Below, piece by piece: positions 21,074-36,442 of a stretch of 64,000 nt of DNA. Numbering within the stretch: position 1 is the stretch's first letter; the number at the start of each line of letters is the position of its first letter. A program made the translations under genes and the position numbers. The notes under the pieces were generated by a model. It worked only from the letters and a program-made list of their open reading frames with translations, was not told where the DNA came from and did not search any database. This stretch comes from Linnemannia hyalina. Taxonomy: Eukaryota > Mortierellomycota > Mortierellomycetes > Mortierellales > Mortierellaceae. The stretch lies in assembly GCA_019671135.1 (NCBI GenBank), contig JAHRHY010000022.1:629001-693000 (forward strand), in the 5' to 3' direction.

Positions 21074-23914
21074 ATGGAAGACATCGAACAGACCCACAAT
21101 GCCCTCAAGCGACATGTCGACGATAGTGACAACGATAACAATGATAACAACGATAACGCACACGACTCACCCTCACCCAGCAGCAACACCAGTAACAGCA
21201 ACAACGAGAGCTCATCCAAAAAAGCACGCGTAGATCACACCGAGGACCACTCTGCTGACGAAGAAGGCGACAACGCCAACACCGACAAGGACAGCCCGAC
21301 AGAAGGCACTTCACGGAACGGTACGTCTCTTACATTTCTTCTGAGAAGCAACCGACGGCGGTCAGTGTTCGGATGAGATTGCAATTGGCACACCCAGTCA
21401 TGAACAGACCTTCTCACTCCATCACACTTCTTGTTGTTTTCGACAATAGAATCAGCAGAGCCTGTGTCGGAAGCAAGAGACCCTCAGACAGGACTGACAG
21501 AATCGCAAACAAAGGCACTGGAACGGGCAAAGCAGTACGCAAGGGAAGTCCAGGAGGAGGTAATATACCCGTTCACTATGTTCAATCATTTGATACGCCT
21601 CGCTACAAACCAACGCTTCACCACACGAAAGCTAACTTCATCCCTTTGCATTCTGTAGCTTGTCAAAGCAGGAGCACTCACGTCTGTGACCGAACCAGAG
21701 CCTTCCCTCGCCATCGCCAACATCTCAGAGCAGCGCAAATCACTCTGCAGGATCTATGTCGGATCAATCTCCTTCGAAGCAACCGAGGACGATGTCCGTC
21801 AGAAACTCAGTCGATTCGGAGCCATCAAGGAACTGGCACTCAAGGTCGATACAGCAACAGGAAAACATCGCGGATTTTGCTTTGTCGAGTACGAAATACC
21901 TGAGGCCGCCATCCTGGCCGTCCAGGCGACGGACACGATCGACATTGGAGGGCGCCATCTCAAGATAGGTCGGCCCAAGAACTACGACGCTGCAGGATTG
22001 GATGAGCTGCCCCCAGCACCTGAAGATCGCATCTACGTAGCGAACATTGGCTCGCTCGTATCAGAGTCGGATCTCGCCGGCATCTTTTCTGCGTTCGGGG
22101 CTGTCGAGAAATGTGTCCTCACAGTAAGTGCAGCTGCTTGACTGGAGAATCGCTGTCATCAATTCGTATCGCGTATGATCGCCCAACTAATTTGTTTGCA
22201 TTGCGTTATGTGTCGCTAGCCCGATCTCCTTACACGGAAACACCGCGGATACGGGTAAGCATCGAGTACAATTTGCACTAATAGCTGTGGCTACATTGCA
22301 CCTCCTTTTCAGATCGCGACCCAACATGCTGGCAGACTATGTGATTCCTTTCGACTTGCTGAGTTCTTGGTTAATTTGTCACTCAACACGCCAAAAGAGG
22401 AATGCTTGTTTGACGACCCGGCATGATGCTCACCCGCTTTATCGCCTTATTATCTCCTCTTGTGGCCACTCTTTGTTTTTCTTCTTCTTCCTCTTCTTCG
22501 CTGTTTCTTTTGTCTTCTCTCTTACCCACTGATCCATCCGCCTCATACTCGCGACTCTTTCGACAACCGCACGGACCATTCGCCGCATAATTGGGCATTC
22601 ATGGTTTTGGGACACTTCCCGTGGACAGCAGGACAAAAAGACGTTTGGGCCCTGGCGACTTTCAAGAGGATATGGATGCGCGGCGAAGGAGTCGGGAGCC
22701 TGTTCGCTGCCATTTTTCATTTTGGACCACAGACGCGTACCAGGCATTACCTTCGAGATCGCAAGCAGCAGGGGGTCCACTGCCATTCCGCCGTTGTTTG
22801 CCTGAATTTGTCGACCTTACCTCTCTACATTCCTCACTCTCTTTTTTTGGCCATGAAAATGCTAACCTTCATCATATGCCATGATCATGGGTTGGACGGG
22901 TTCACAGGGAACATCGTTTGAGCACTTGCTAACCGCCGTCCTCACTCATGCCAACTAGATATGTTCAATTCGAATCGGGCACCTCCATTGACACGATTGT
23001 CGATTCTATGAAGGGCTTTATGCTGCTGGACGTCCCTATGGGCGTGTGCAAAGCCATCATTGGCGGTCCTTTGCCTGAAGGTATGAAGTCTCTTGACGGT
23101 CTTCCACCTGTCGCTCCATCAACTGCCTCGCCATCCCAGAACCGCCCTGCTCCTCAAGCTGCCGTGTCCAATTCTGTGAGCCCCGCCAGTAAGCACTTGC
23201 ACTTTTTTTTGGTTTTCTTCTGTGGTTTGCTGCATACATCTAAGAGCATCAGAAATGGTATTTGAGACTTACTATGCACCGTTTGCACTTCTACGATAGT
23301 GATCGCGAGGGCAACGGCAACGGCGGCATCGACAGCACAGCGACTTGTGGCGATTGGTCAGTCATCGGGAGCCAACATGGGTAACGACAGAGAGTCTGTG
23401 GCGTCGGAAGAGAACATGAGTATCAGTGGTAACCAACGGTATTTGGTGATGCAGAGTCTGGCACGGAGTGGTGGCATCGTACCACCTGCTTCTGCGACTA
23501 CACAGCAAGCCAAGGAGATGGATCACTCGACCGTTGTCCGGCTACAGTACAACGCGACTCCCGAGGACATTGACGATCAGTTGGAGGAAGAGTTCAAGGA
23601 AGAGTGCTCCAAGTATGGTCCTGTCATCCTGGTCAAACTTTTGCCGCTTTCCGATGGCTTCCTTCGCATTTTTATCCAATTTGCTTCTCCCATTGGTACG
23701 TGCTCCTTTCTGCCTTCATGGGTGTAACTTGCAGCAGGATGTTTTTGGACCGATGCTTACAATTGAAAAACAAACTAACCATGTAATGCTTTTCTCGTGG
23801 TCAACAGATGCGAGATCGGCGGCGGCACAGTTGAACGGCAGACAGTTTGATGGCAAGACTATTCAGGCGACTCTTTTTGACCAGCAGGAGTACATTGCCG
23901 GAAGACTTGTGTAA
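21074..23914 (+). CDS. PUF60: PUF60-like poly(U)-binding splicing factor (two RRMs and UHM)
   Basis: Nuclear splicing factor of the PUF60/U2AF65 group, which binds polypyrimidine tracts and contacts SF3B1 ULMs through its UHM. Exons 21074..21320, 21450..21559, 21659..22123, 22220..22254, 22959..23188, 23300..23695 and 23808..23914 join to 529 aa. An acidic Asn/Asp/Ser-rich leader is followed by RRM1 (about 146-222: RIYVGSISFEATEDDVR, HRGFCFVEYE), RRM2 (about 241-330: RIYVANIGSLVSESDL, HRGYG, YVQFES) and a C-terminal UHM (about 420-529: TPEDIDDQLEEEFKEECSKY, LNGRQFDGKTI). RRM2 is split by a 35-nt exon and a 704-bp intron, the longest in the gene. Domain order matches human PUF60. The leader ATG follows a CT/AC-rich 5' end. 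Confidence 0.9.
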
Positions 23915-24039
23915 GGCTAACAGAGCAACTGTGCTTGGTGTCACACCTTTTCTTTCCTTCCTCTCTATGACAAAATAAAAAAGCCCGTCCTCTCCTTTCT
24001 AAGTATATTGGTCAATTCTTAAGGGCAGGGTAAAAAAAA

Positions 24040-24600
24040 AGTCAGGAAAAAACCAATGGAAAGGAAAAAACAAGGGCAGGGAGAATCAATGGATGGGAAA
24101 AATCAAAAGATTGATTACAGAACAAGATTCTAGGAAAAGACAAGATTCTAGGTAAAGAACAAGATTCTAGGTAAAGGACAAGATTCTAGGTAAAGAGCAA
24201 GATTCTGGGAAAAGAACAAGGGATAAAAAGAACAAGGGGATGCTGGGAAAAGATCAAGGGGCTCTGGGAAAAGATCAAGGGATGCTGAGAAAAGATCAAA
24301 GGATGCAGGAAAAATATCATAGGATACTGGAAAAATATCATAGGATACTGGAAAAAGATCAAGGGATTTGGCGAGGAGAGGTCGAAAAGGATGGGAAAAG
24401 ACCATGGAATATTGAGAAGTGTTCAAGGGGTGCTGGAACGATGAAAGGACCAGAAATGGGTAAAGGAATACAGGAAAAGATAGCTTCAAAGCAATAGACC
24501 AAGAGAAGACACCAAAGCGACAACATCAAGGGACAACGTCAAGGGACAACGTCAAGGGACAACGTCGAGGGACAACGTCAAGAGGCAATATCAAAAATAG
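24040..24600. repeat. Degenerate minisatellite cluster
   Basis: Three consecutive short-unit tandem arrays. 24115-24215 repeats a unit of about 18 bp, acaagattctaggtaaag. 24235-24370 repeats a unit of about 19 bp, ggatgctgggaaaagatca, with variants including a ggatactggaaaaatatca pair. 24525-24580 repeats gacaacgtcaag-g (12-13 bp). The plus strand is strongly purine-rich. Units share a gggaaaagatcaag-like core, so the arrays probably derive from one another. There is no coding signal. Confidence 0.8.
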
Positions 24601-25310
24601 CATCAAGGGACTACAATTGAGGGATGAAGAATAGGGAAGAGGAAAAGGACCAAGGGATGCATGAAAAGGATCAAGGGATGCAGAGATCACGAAAATGAGT
24701 GACAGAGATCAAGAAAATGAGTGACAAAGATGATGAAAGCCAGTGACAAACCGCAGATTGTTTAGCTGATGATCGAGATCGAGATCTGGATGTCGCAGCT
24801 CGAAATTTCTCTCTAGTCCCCTTTCGTCCTTGAATCCTAAATCCTGGGCCTGTCTTCGCTCTATTTTCCCTTACTCTGGGCTCCTTTTTTCCATTACCGT
24901 TCCTCACACTCCTCTTCGCGATTTTCGACCTTCCATCGAACACACAACACATTTACAAAAAAGAATGATGGTCCTTTACTGCTCTTCATCGAAGTACTCT
25001 CTATGTTACAGGATCATAGTATGCACTCATTTTGTGCATATATGCCTCACCCTTATTCCTTACCCCTATTCACGTGTAGATCACACACACATAAATACCC
25101 TCTCTGTCTGTACAATAAACACTATCAGTTTCTAGCCTTTCCTCTTGTCCCTACAACTATCTTGTCCTTCCTCTCGTCCTTGTCCCTCTCTGTTCGTTGT
25201 TCATACACTCTTGCTCTGCTCCTATTACACCCTTTTTCTTATTCATCTGTCTTTTTAAACTCTTTCCTCACATTCTTCTACATCTCTACACACTCACCAA
25301 TCAAAAAAAA
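24601..25310. promoter_or_regulatory. Upstream region of the amine oxidase gene
   Basis: About 0.7 kb between the minisatellites and the amine oxidase start. It holds a short direct repeat (gatcaagaaaatgagtgacaa-like, 24685-24735). A TATA-like cataaata at about 25089 lies 222 bp before the ATG, and the rest to the ATG is CT-rich leader. The ATG is preceded by caatcaaaaaaaa, a good fungal start context. Confidence 0.4.
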
Positions 25311-27191
25311 ATGCTGCGTCGTCTTCAATATGAACGCAAGAAACATGAAGGTGGTACCCCGCGCAGTCCAGCAATCCAGTCTACCCCCCGCAAGTCGTTT
25401 CTGACATTGCTCCGTCCCCTCTTGCGCTGGAAGAGGGCTTTCAAAGCCAACAGTCGTTTCACCCCTCTGTACGGCGAAAACCGGCCCATCGAGATGCGTC
25501 CACAGGCGTACGTCGAGACCCCGCAGCACCGGCGGATCGAGTGGGTCGACGCCTGTGGTGGGCCCCACAGACCTCTGGGCAAGCTCCCTGCGGGCCTACG
25601 CGTCGGCGTCATTGGTGGCGGGCCCGCCGGGGTTACCACAGCCTTTGAAGCCGTCAAGGCCGGCGCCCAAGTGACCCTAATCGAAGCGCGCCACGAGGTG
25701 GGCGGTCGTGCCCGATCGGTCGAGCTTAGCGACAAGAACGTGGCCGAGCAAGGTTGCATGCGCTTCCCACCCTCGGCGGGCGCCCTGTTCGTCCTGGCCA
25801 AGGCATTCGGTTTTGCGTTCATTGAGCGATTTCCAAACCCTGGAACCGTGCCCACTCTGGTGTCCTACGGAGGCGAATGCCATTTATGGACGGATGCTGA
25901 GGCCGACTTGCCAGGATTTGAAAACGTCAAGGCTGGTTGGGATGCCTTCGTCGAGGGAGGGTGTCAGATCAATGGCAGGTCCTTCGAGTCCTGTGCCGAA
26001 GCTGTGGTCTGGTTGGAGTCACCTCAGGTAGAAGTTCGCATGAAAGCAGTCAGCACTTGGCAGGCCTACATCACCGAGTTTCAGCATGATACTTTCCGCG
26101 AGGGGTTGGAAAAAATCTTTGGATTGACCAACATGACCCCACCTGCAGGCAAGCATTGGACCAAAGACGACTTCAACCGCTTTGGTAAGCTGGGCATCGG
26201 CTCGGGAGGCTTTGGTGCGTTCTACAATGTGTGCTTCCTCACCGTGCTTCGGTACGTGCCAAACAGCTGCGAGACCGATCTAGCGTCCTTTGCTGGATAT
26301 GTCGACGGCAAACTCCAGGTGATGGGTATTCGGTCTCTATGGCAGAGCATCTGGGAATCGGCGACCAAGCAGGGCCTCAAGTCTTTCCTAAGCACCAAAG
26401 CAACAAGTGTGACGAAACGCACAGCGTCCGATGGGAGGACGGTCTTTGTTGTTCGGACAGAATCCCCACAAGGACCCTCGGAACTCGAGTTCGACGAGCT
26501 ATTTATCAATCTCACCGTCAACGTTGCCAACAGGGATTTGGACTTGGGACGCAAAGGACCCGATCAGCTGTTCCCTGATGCCACCTGCGAGGCCATCAAG
26601 AATCTGCACATGACTCTCTCGACCAAGATTACCTTCCAGGTGCCGCGGTCTCCCCTTTTTAATGATCCCGCATTCCCTCGGGCCTTGATAACAGATGGCG
26701 ATCTCCCGCAAGCCTACTGTTTCGACTATGGTGACCCTAAAACAGTCGTTGTCATGCTCGCCTACGCCTGGGAGGAAGACTCTCGACGCCTGGAGAGTGA
26801 GAAGGATCCCGCCAAGCTGTTTCGCCGGTTGAAGAGCCTAGTAGAGCAAGCTGCGGCCAAGTCTCCGTACCCTCAGTGGGCGAAAATACTGCGACCAGTT
26901 GGAGACATTGTGTTAACACATTGGCAAGAGGATCCTTATTCTCTGGGTGCCTTTGCCTTTGCAGAACCGGGTCAGGATCGACATTGTGCAGCGCTGTTTT
27001 ACGATTTTGAGAAGAAACAAGGACCTTACTTGATCGGCGATAGCTACTCGCATGGGAATCCGTGGGTCGAGGGGGCGCTGGAGAGTGCGTACAACTGCTT
27101 TTCGGCCGTGGTTAAGCAACGCGGTACATTGTACCATCCTGATAAAGCGCCAGTCAACCTCATTCAGTCTGGAATATACTTTTATGATTAA
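25311..27191 (+). CDS. Intronless flavin amine oxidase, tryptophan/phenylalanine 2-monooxygenase type
   Basis: An FAD-dependent L-amino-acid oxidase or monooxygenase of 626 aa in a single exon. A basic leader (1-55) precedes the dinucleotide-binding fold GVIGGGPAG (99-107), with the ribose-binding Glu in LIEARHEVGGRAR (124-135). GCMRFPPSAG (148-157) matches the conserved substrate/FAD segment of bacterial tryptophan 2-monooxygenase and related phenylalanine oxidases. The C-terminal GDSYSHGNPWVEGALESA (from 576) is the FAD/substrate motif of that branch. In bacteria the reaction on tryptophan gives indole-3-acetamide; the substrate here cannot be told. The lack of introns, unlike most neighbours, and the repeat-rich flanks suggest horizontal acquisition. 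The long single exon is high in GC. The upstream in-frame codons lie in CT-rich leader, so the start at MLRRLQYERK is preferred. Confidence 0.85.
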   Translation: MLRRLQYERKKHEGGTPRSPAIQSTPRKSFLTLLRPLLRWKRAFKANSRFTPLYGENRPIEMRPQAYVETPQHRRIEWVDACGGPHRPLGKLPAGLRVGVIGGGPAGVTTAFEAVKAGAQVTLIEARHEVGGRARSVELSDKNVAEQGCMRFPPSAGALFVLAKAFGFAFIERFPNPGTVPTLVSYGGECHLWTDAEADLPGFENVKAGWDAFVEGGCQINGRSFESCAEAVVWLESPQVEVRMKAVSTWQAYITEFQHDTFREGLEKIFGLTNMTPPAGKHWTKDDFNRFGKLGIGSGGFGAFYNVCFLTVLRYVPNSCETDLASFAGYVDGKLQVMGIRSLWQSIWESATKQGLKSFLSTKATSVTKRTASDGRTVFVVRTESPQGPSELEFDELFINLTVNVANRDLDLGRKGPDQLFPDATCEAIKNLHMTLSTKITFQVPRSPLFNDPAFPRALITDGDLPQAYCFDYGDPKTVVVMLAYAWEEDSRRLESEKDPAKLFRRLKSLVEQAAAKSPYPQWAKILRPVGDIVLTHWQEDPYSLGAFAFAEPGQDRHCAALFYDFEKKQGPYLIGDSYSHGNPWVEGALESAYNCFSAVVKQRGTLYHPDKAPVNLIQSGIYFYD

Positions 27192-27424
27192 AGTGGCATA
27201 ATGTCCAACTCTTATGTACAATTATCACATTAGTGGATGGTCTATCGGCCGAAATAAATTATCTTCTTGAATTGCGCAACAATAAGAATAGAAGAGGGAT
27301 GTTAAGTTGAAAAAAGGAGAAATGCATGAGCATGACGAGAGGTATAACAAATCTGGATACAATGAGAGAAAGATTAAAGGATATAATGCAAGAGGGGATT
27401 GACTAAAAGAACCAACGGGAAGCG

Positions 27425-27969
27425 CGACAGGCTCTCTTGGATAGTAGCCAATCCACAGATCGACGTATACACGGACGCTTCCACGTCCGGATGGGGAGTG
27501 GTAATCAACAACCGAGCATACAGTGGCACCTGGCCGACAACTCACCACCCCCGACACATCAACTACAAGGAGTTGTTGATGATCTTCTACGCCCTCCAGA
27601 GACCAGAGGTCAAGGGTCGCACAGTCAACATCATATCGGACAACATCACGACAATCGCATACATCAGACACTTCGGGGGGACGAGGTCGCCGGAGCTGAT
27701 GAAGCTGGCGACATTGATATGGACTGGTGCCTCAAGACCGGGACCAGGATTCAAACAACATACGTCCCATCAGTTTTCAACCCAGCAGATGCCCCCTCCC
27801 CCCTCCCCGTCAACTGACGGGTCAACTCGAATGGACAATCAGCCCGTCCTTTTTCGACCGCATGGACCAAAAATGGGGCCCCCATACCGTCGATCTCTTC
27901 GCATCTCCCGACAACCACCACCAGGTACAATCGGTCACGATGTTCTCCAGCATCAATGGCAACCCCTAG
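27425..27969 (+). mobile_element. DIRS-like retrotransposon RNase H remnant
   Basis: The first frame reads QIDVYTDASTSGWGVVIN, HINYKELLMIFYALQ and VNIISDNITTIAYIRHFGG, an RNase H domain with the catalytic Asp and Glu positions visible. A second frame gives KTGTRIQTTYVPSVFNPADA. A third gives QLEWTISPSFFDRMDQKWGP then HTVDLFASPDNHH, the sequence that follows RNase H in DIRS-type (tyrosine-recombinase) elements. Two frame breaks and no RT or recombinase around it mean it is a dead fragment. It abuts the truncated gene on its right. Confidence 0.75.
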
Positions 27970-28082
27970 CCGTCTCTCCAAGTGCAAAGGATATATAATA
28001 AGATATAAAAAATATCCAAAGCCCAAAAAATGCACTGTAGACTTCCATAGCTGATATGTTTCTCCAAAGTCCGGAAGAGAAC

Positions 28083-29082
28083 TTACCTTTTGGTTGCTGA
28101 CGCCTGGGAGCTAAGGGGCGAGTGAGTGAGTTCGACAACGAGGAGGAGGAGAATGTGGCGGCGGAAGGTGAGATCTTGAAGTTCGTCCGTAGATAATTTG
28201 ATCGACGATTCTCGAGTATCCATCCCGACTTCGTGCATGATAGGAGCGGCTTGCTTGAAAATGTCGATGTTTAGGATGTCGGAGGGCGGGGCGAGAAAGT
28301 AACGAGGACGGGTGAAGAACCGAGTGTAGGGATGGCCACCCACCAAAGGAAGGTGGCGATTGAGTGGAAAATGAAGGGTGGTGGGAGGAAGGAGGGTGAG
28401 TAAGGAACTGAAGGAAAAGACAACGCGATCCTTGGCGTTTCCTATCGTCCTTTTTATTTGATTGCTTCAAGGGTAATCCATGAATACACGTCATTTGGCC
28501 TCTGGTAAAAAAAAAAAACAGGCAACGCGCACCGAAATGCTTGTTTAAAATAAGTCTTGCAAACCAAGGTAACACCTACAGCTTGACCCGAGAGGGAATA
28601 GGAAAAGCCTTGGTTGAAGGACAGATGTAAATAGAACAAACGACATTGGGCGCTGATGATCTGGTCCGCCTCTGAGGGAATGAGCCACTCTGAACACCAA
28701 CGCTAATGGGACCGAATAAAAAAAGTGTCGAGCATTTGATTAGATAATAGAGTCATAAGGACGAAAAAATAAGGTGGAGATAAGACGTACGATTGAACCT
28801 TTGCAGGATGCGGCCTTGGTACTCTAGGAAACACCAGTCTTGGATGACATGGCTGTGTACGAGGGATCCTTGTCTCGAAGGAAACCGCTCGTATACGGGC
28901 TAACGATCAAGTCGTACCTATGGAGAAAAGTATGACGATGAAAAACGTCAATTGTCAATGGTGCGTCGTATTCAGAGCTCAAGAGAGAAACCCCCCCAAA
29001 AAAAACATGATCAAAATAAAACATACTTGCTGACGATCATCAGGTACTCGACGCCAGACATGGTGTCGCCGCCATGGTTCAT
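28083..29082 (-). pseudogene. Truncated gene of unknown function
   Basis: Minus-strand exon 1 (29082..29027, MNHGGDTMSGVEYLMIVSK) splices cleanly to 28917 onward (YDLIVSPYTSGFLRDKD). A frame break at about 28865 follows, then SLVHSHVIQDWCFLEYQGR and ILQRFN to a gtacgt donor at about 28794. A later exon (about 28350..28093) reads PYTRFFTRPRYFLAPPSDI, APIMHEVGMDTRESS and LQDLTFRRHILLLLV, ending at a gtaagt donor. No acceptor or further exon lies before the DIRS remnant at 27.97 kb, so the 3' end was lost. The exact start of the last exon is not certain. The family is not recognised. The frameshift and truncation indicate a pseudogene. Confidence 0.5.
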
Positions 29083-29722
29083 ATCCGTTCATCTACGTGA
29101 GGATTGGGTTGTTGGCGAGGAACTGGAAGCACGACAGACAGACCATGTTAAACACCTAATGGTTGTCGTTGGTAGGATTAGAAAGATACACCTTTAAGTA
29201 AAATACGCCGTGTTGGATGAGTTGACCACTTGGAACAAGTTGTCAGGATCATAGAGACCAGGAGGTTGGATAACACTCAGAGCCGCGAATTTGTGTATAA
29301 ACCAGAAAGTTGCGTTAATAAGCAGGCCACCGTACCTCTACGACTGTATAGCTAAGGTTCTCGATCGTCCCTAGGCTCTAGGCTGCGCAATGTGGCTTTA
29401 ATGCGCTCTCTGTCAGCCATATTTTGTTCGTTGGCTTTCTATTCTGCGTACATCCAGCAGTCCGCATGCCAGCATAATTGGCCTTGTTCCTCTGACCCTT
29501 TTTTTTCCTTTACCCAGAATAGAGTGACTCCACCCGACCCCACATTGTCTTAACACTGATCGCTCCTTCTCTTGCATCTTCTTCTCTATCTTCCCATCTT
29601 CTCCTTCTCATACCCCATCACCCTCTGACACACCCTCACCCGCAGAACATAACTACTCCATCCCTCTCACACCCGACTCATTCATCACCTCTTCCTCTGA
29701 TTCACTCTCATTCTCATTCAAC
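29083..29722. other. Spacer; DUF924 gene promoter and leader
   Basis: A 640-bp stretch without a gene. The right third (29500-29720) is CT-rich leader running up to the DUF924 ATG. The left part shows no recognisable feature. Confidence 0.35.
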
Positions 29723-30697
29723 ATGACCGTCCCAGCAACCACCGCCGCCATCTCCACCTCAAAGCGCCTCTTCGACTTTTGGTTCAAGGGTAAATACACT
29801 TCTCCATTCCTAACGCAGCGAAACGTAACACAGATCATATCCTACCTTGCTTGACTTCAACTGGACTCTCAATTGACCCTTGCTACCCTCACCTCTCCCT
29901 ATTGCCTAGGCTATCTTCCCGATCAGCCGTTGAAGCGCGAGAACTTTATGTTTTGGTACAAAAGCACCCCCGAACTCGACGACCAGCTGAGGTACATTCC
30001 ACCATGTCTACTCGTTGTCCTCTCCTTTCGTGTTCTCACCTTAGCTCCCCTGTATACTCTCGCATGTATGCTGCACGACCCTTCTCCTAACAAACAACCA
30101 ACTAACCCATAAAATAGAGTGGAATTCAAGGACGACGCAGAGAGAGCACTTGTTGACAAAGAGTTCCGGGACAGCATGACATCCACAGGCGAAGGAACTG
30201 TCGCATTGGCGCTCTTACTCGACCAGGTCCCTCGCAACATCTTTCGTGGATCCCCTCGTCCCTTCACGGAATTTGACCCCTTGGCGAGACAGATAGTCAA
30301 GGAGGCATTGGCTAAAAAGTCCTGTCATACCGTTCATCCTTTCTTCCGCCACTTTCTCTACATGGTACGTATGACCTTTTCTTGTTCTTTTTGTTTGAAT
30401 TTGTCACTTTGTTCAAATTGAGTTGTCAACTAATTCAACCCTCGCTCCCCTGAATAGCCATTGATGCACTCGGAGAGTGTCGAAGACCAGGCGGCATGTG
30501 TGCGCGAGTTCATCCAGGAATACAATGAGGTCGAGCCAGCCTTCAAGGACATGTTCAAGAACTGTCATACCTTTGCAGAAGCCCACGAGGCTGTTATCCA
30601 AAAGTTTGGTCGCTTCCCTCATCGTAATGAGATCTTGGGTCGTACCCCTACCGAGGCCGAGAAGATCCATCTCGAGACCGGTGGTGATCGTTGGTAG
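29723..30697 (+). CDS. DUF924 family protein
   Basis: A small conserved protein of the DUF924 family, known mainly from bacteria and fungi and without an assigned biochemical role. Exons 29723..29789, 29910..29991, 30118..30364 and 30458..30697 join to 211 aa. Family hallmarks are visible in order: RLFDFWF near the start, ENFMFWYKSTPELD, RVEFKDDAERAL, ALALLLDQVPRNIFRG with the conserved DQxPRN motif, HPFFRHFLYMPLMHSE, and HRNEILGRTPTEAE at the end. The predicted fold is all helical and TPR-like. The length is normal. It is followed by a 27-bp T run just after the stop. It shows no decay although it sits next to a truncated gene. Confidence 0.92.
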
Positions 30698-30712
30698 CTT
30701 TTATCTTTTATC

Positions 30713-30747
<35 letters not shown>

Positions 30748-31037
30748 GTTTTGTTGCCATGCGCGTTTTGAATGAATTTTGCGATTTGATGTAGAGACAC
30801 TTTATAGATTCTGATAGATGTTGGCTAGCTGCCCTGGTAGCAATCACTCACACAAACAACATCGTGGTCATTGTTTCCAATGCAAAAGTTCTCGTTTGTC
30901 CTTCTTCCTCTTCTCCCCCGACTTTCTCATTTTACTACTAAATATCCAAAAGAGAAATTGCTAAAAAGAAAAAAGAAAAAAGAAAAAAGAAAAAAGAAAA
31001 AAAAAGAAACACTACTATGTTGCATGATGTAAACGTC
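30698..31037. other. Convergent 3' spacer with T run and gaaaaaa repeats
   Basis: A 340-bp tail-to-tail spacer between DUF924 and SMC5. It contains a T run of about 27 at 30720-30747 and an aaaaaga-type microsatellite at 30965-31010. No gene is seen. Confidence 0.4.
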
Positions 31038-36080
<5,043 letters not shown>

Positions 36081-36442
36081 TGTGTTTGTTGACTGGTGTG
36101 TGCAGATGAGCCGAAGGAAAGGACAAAGGGTCTATTGTCTCCAAGTCCGTGTGTTCCTGAAGTTCAAAATAAACGTCCTCGAAATTGGCGGCAATGACAA
36201 CCCATACCTTTTTTGTTTTTTTTTGTTTTTTCTGCTATTCAGGGAAAAAATGCCCGTCCGTGACGACACATCAATTTTATCCAATCAAAAGTGGACCTGT
36301 CCAGGTGTTCCTCGTACGTGCACATGGTCTTCCTCACTTGAAAGCACTTCACCGTACAACGCACATGAAAAGCGATGGCTGCTACTTCTCTTAACAACAC
36401 CTCAACTCAACAGACAGGGAATCATCACACAAGAACGGGGAC
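36081..36442. promoter_or_regulatory. Divergent promoter region between SMC5 and TAPT1
   Basis: A 362-bp spacer between two starts that point away from each other. There is a T-rich tract at about 36208-36235 and no clear TATA box. An ATG at 36375 opens a different frame from TAPT1 and runs through its start, so it could act as an overlapping upstream frame. Confidence 0.4.

Noticed and set aside
24235..24497. Plus-strand Lys/Gly/Met-rich repeated peptide as a gene
   Set aside because: It is the translation of the minisatellite units; no start context, no homology, and other frames are equally open.
30965..31010. CRISPR-like regular repeats
   Set aside because: A simple aaaaaga microsatellite without spacers; CRISPR arrays are not expected in a fungal nuclear genome.
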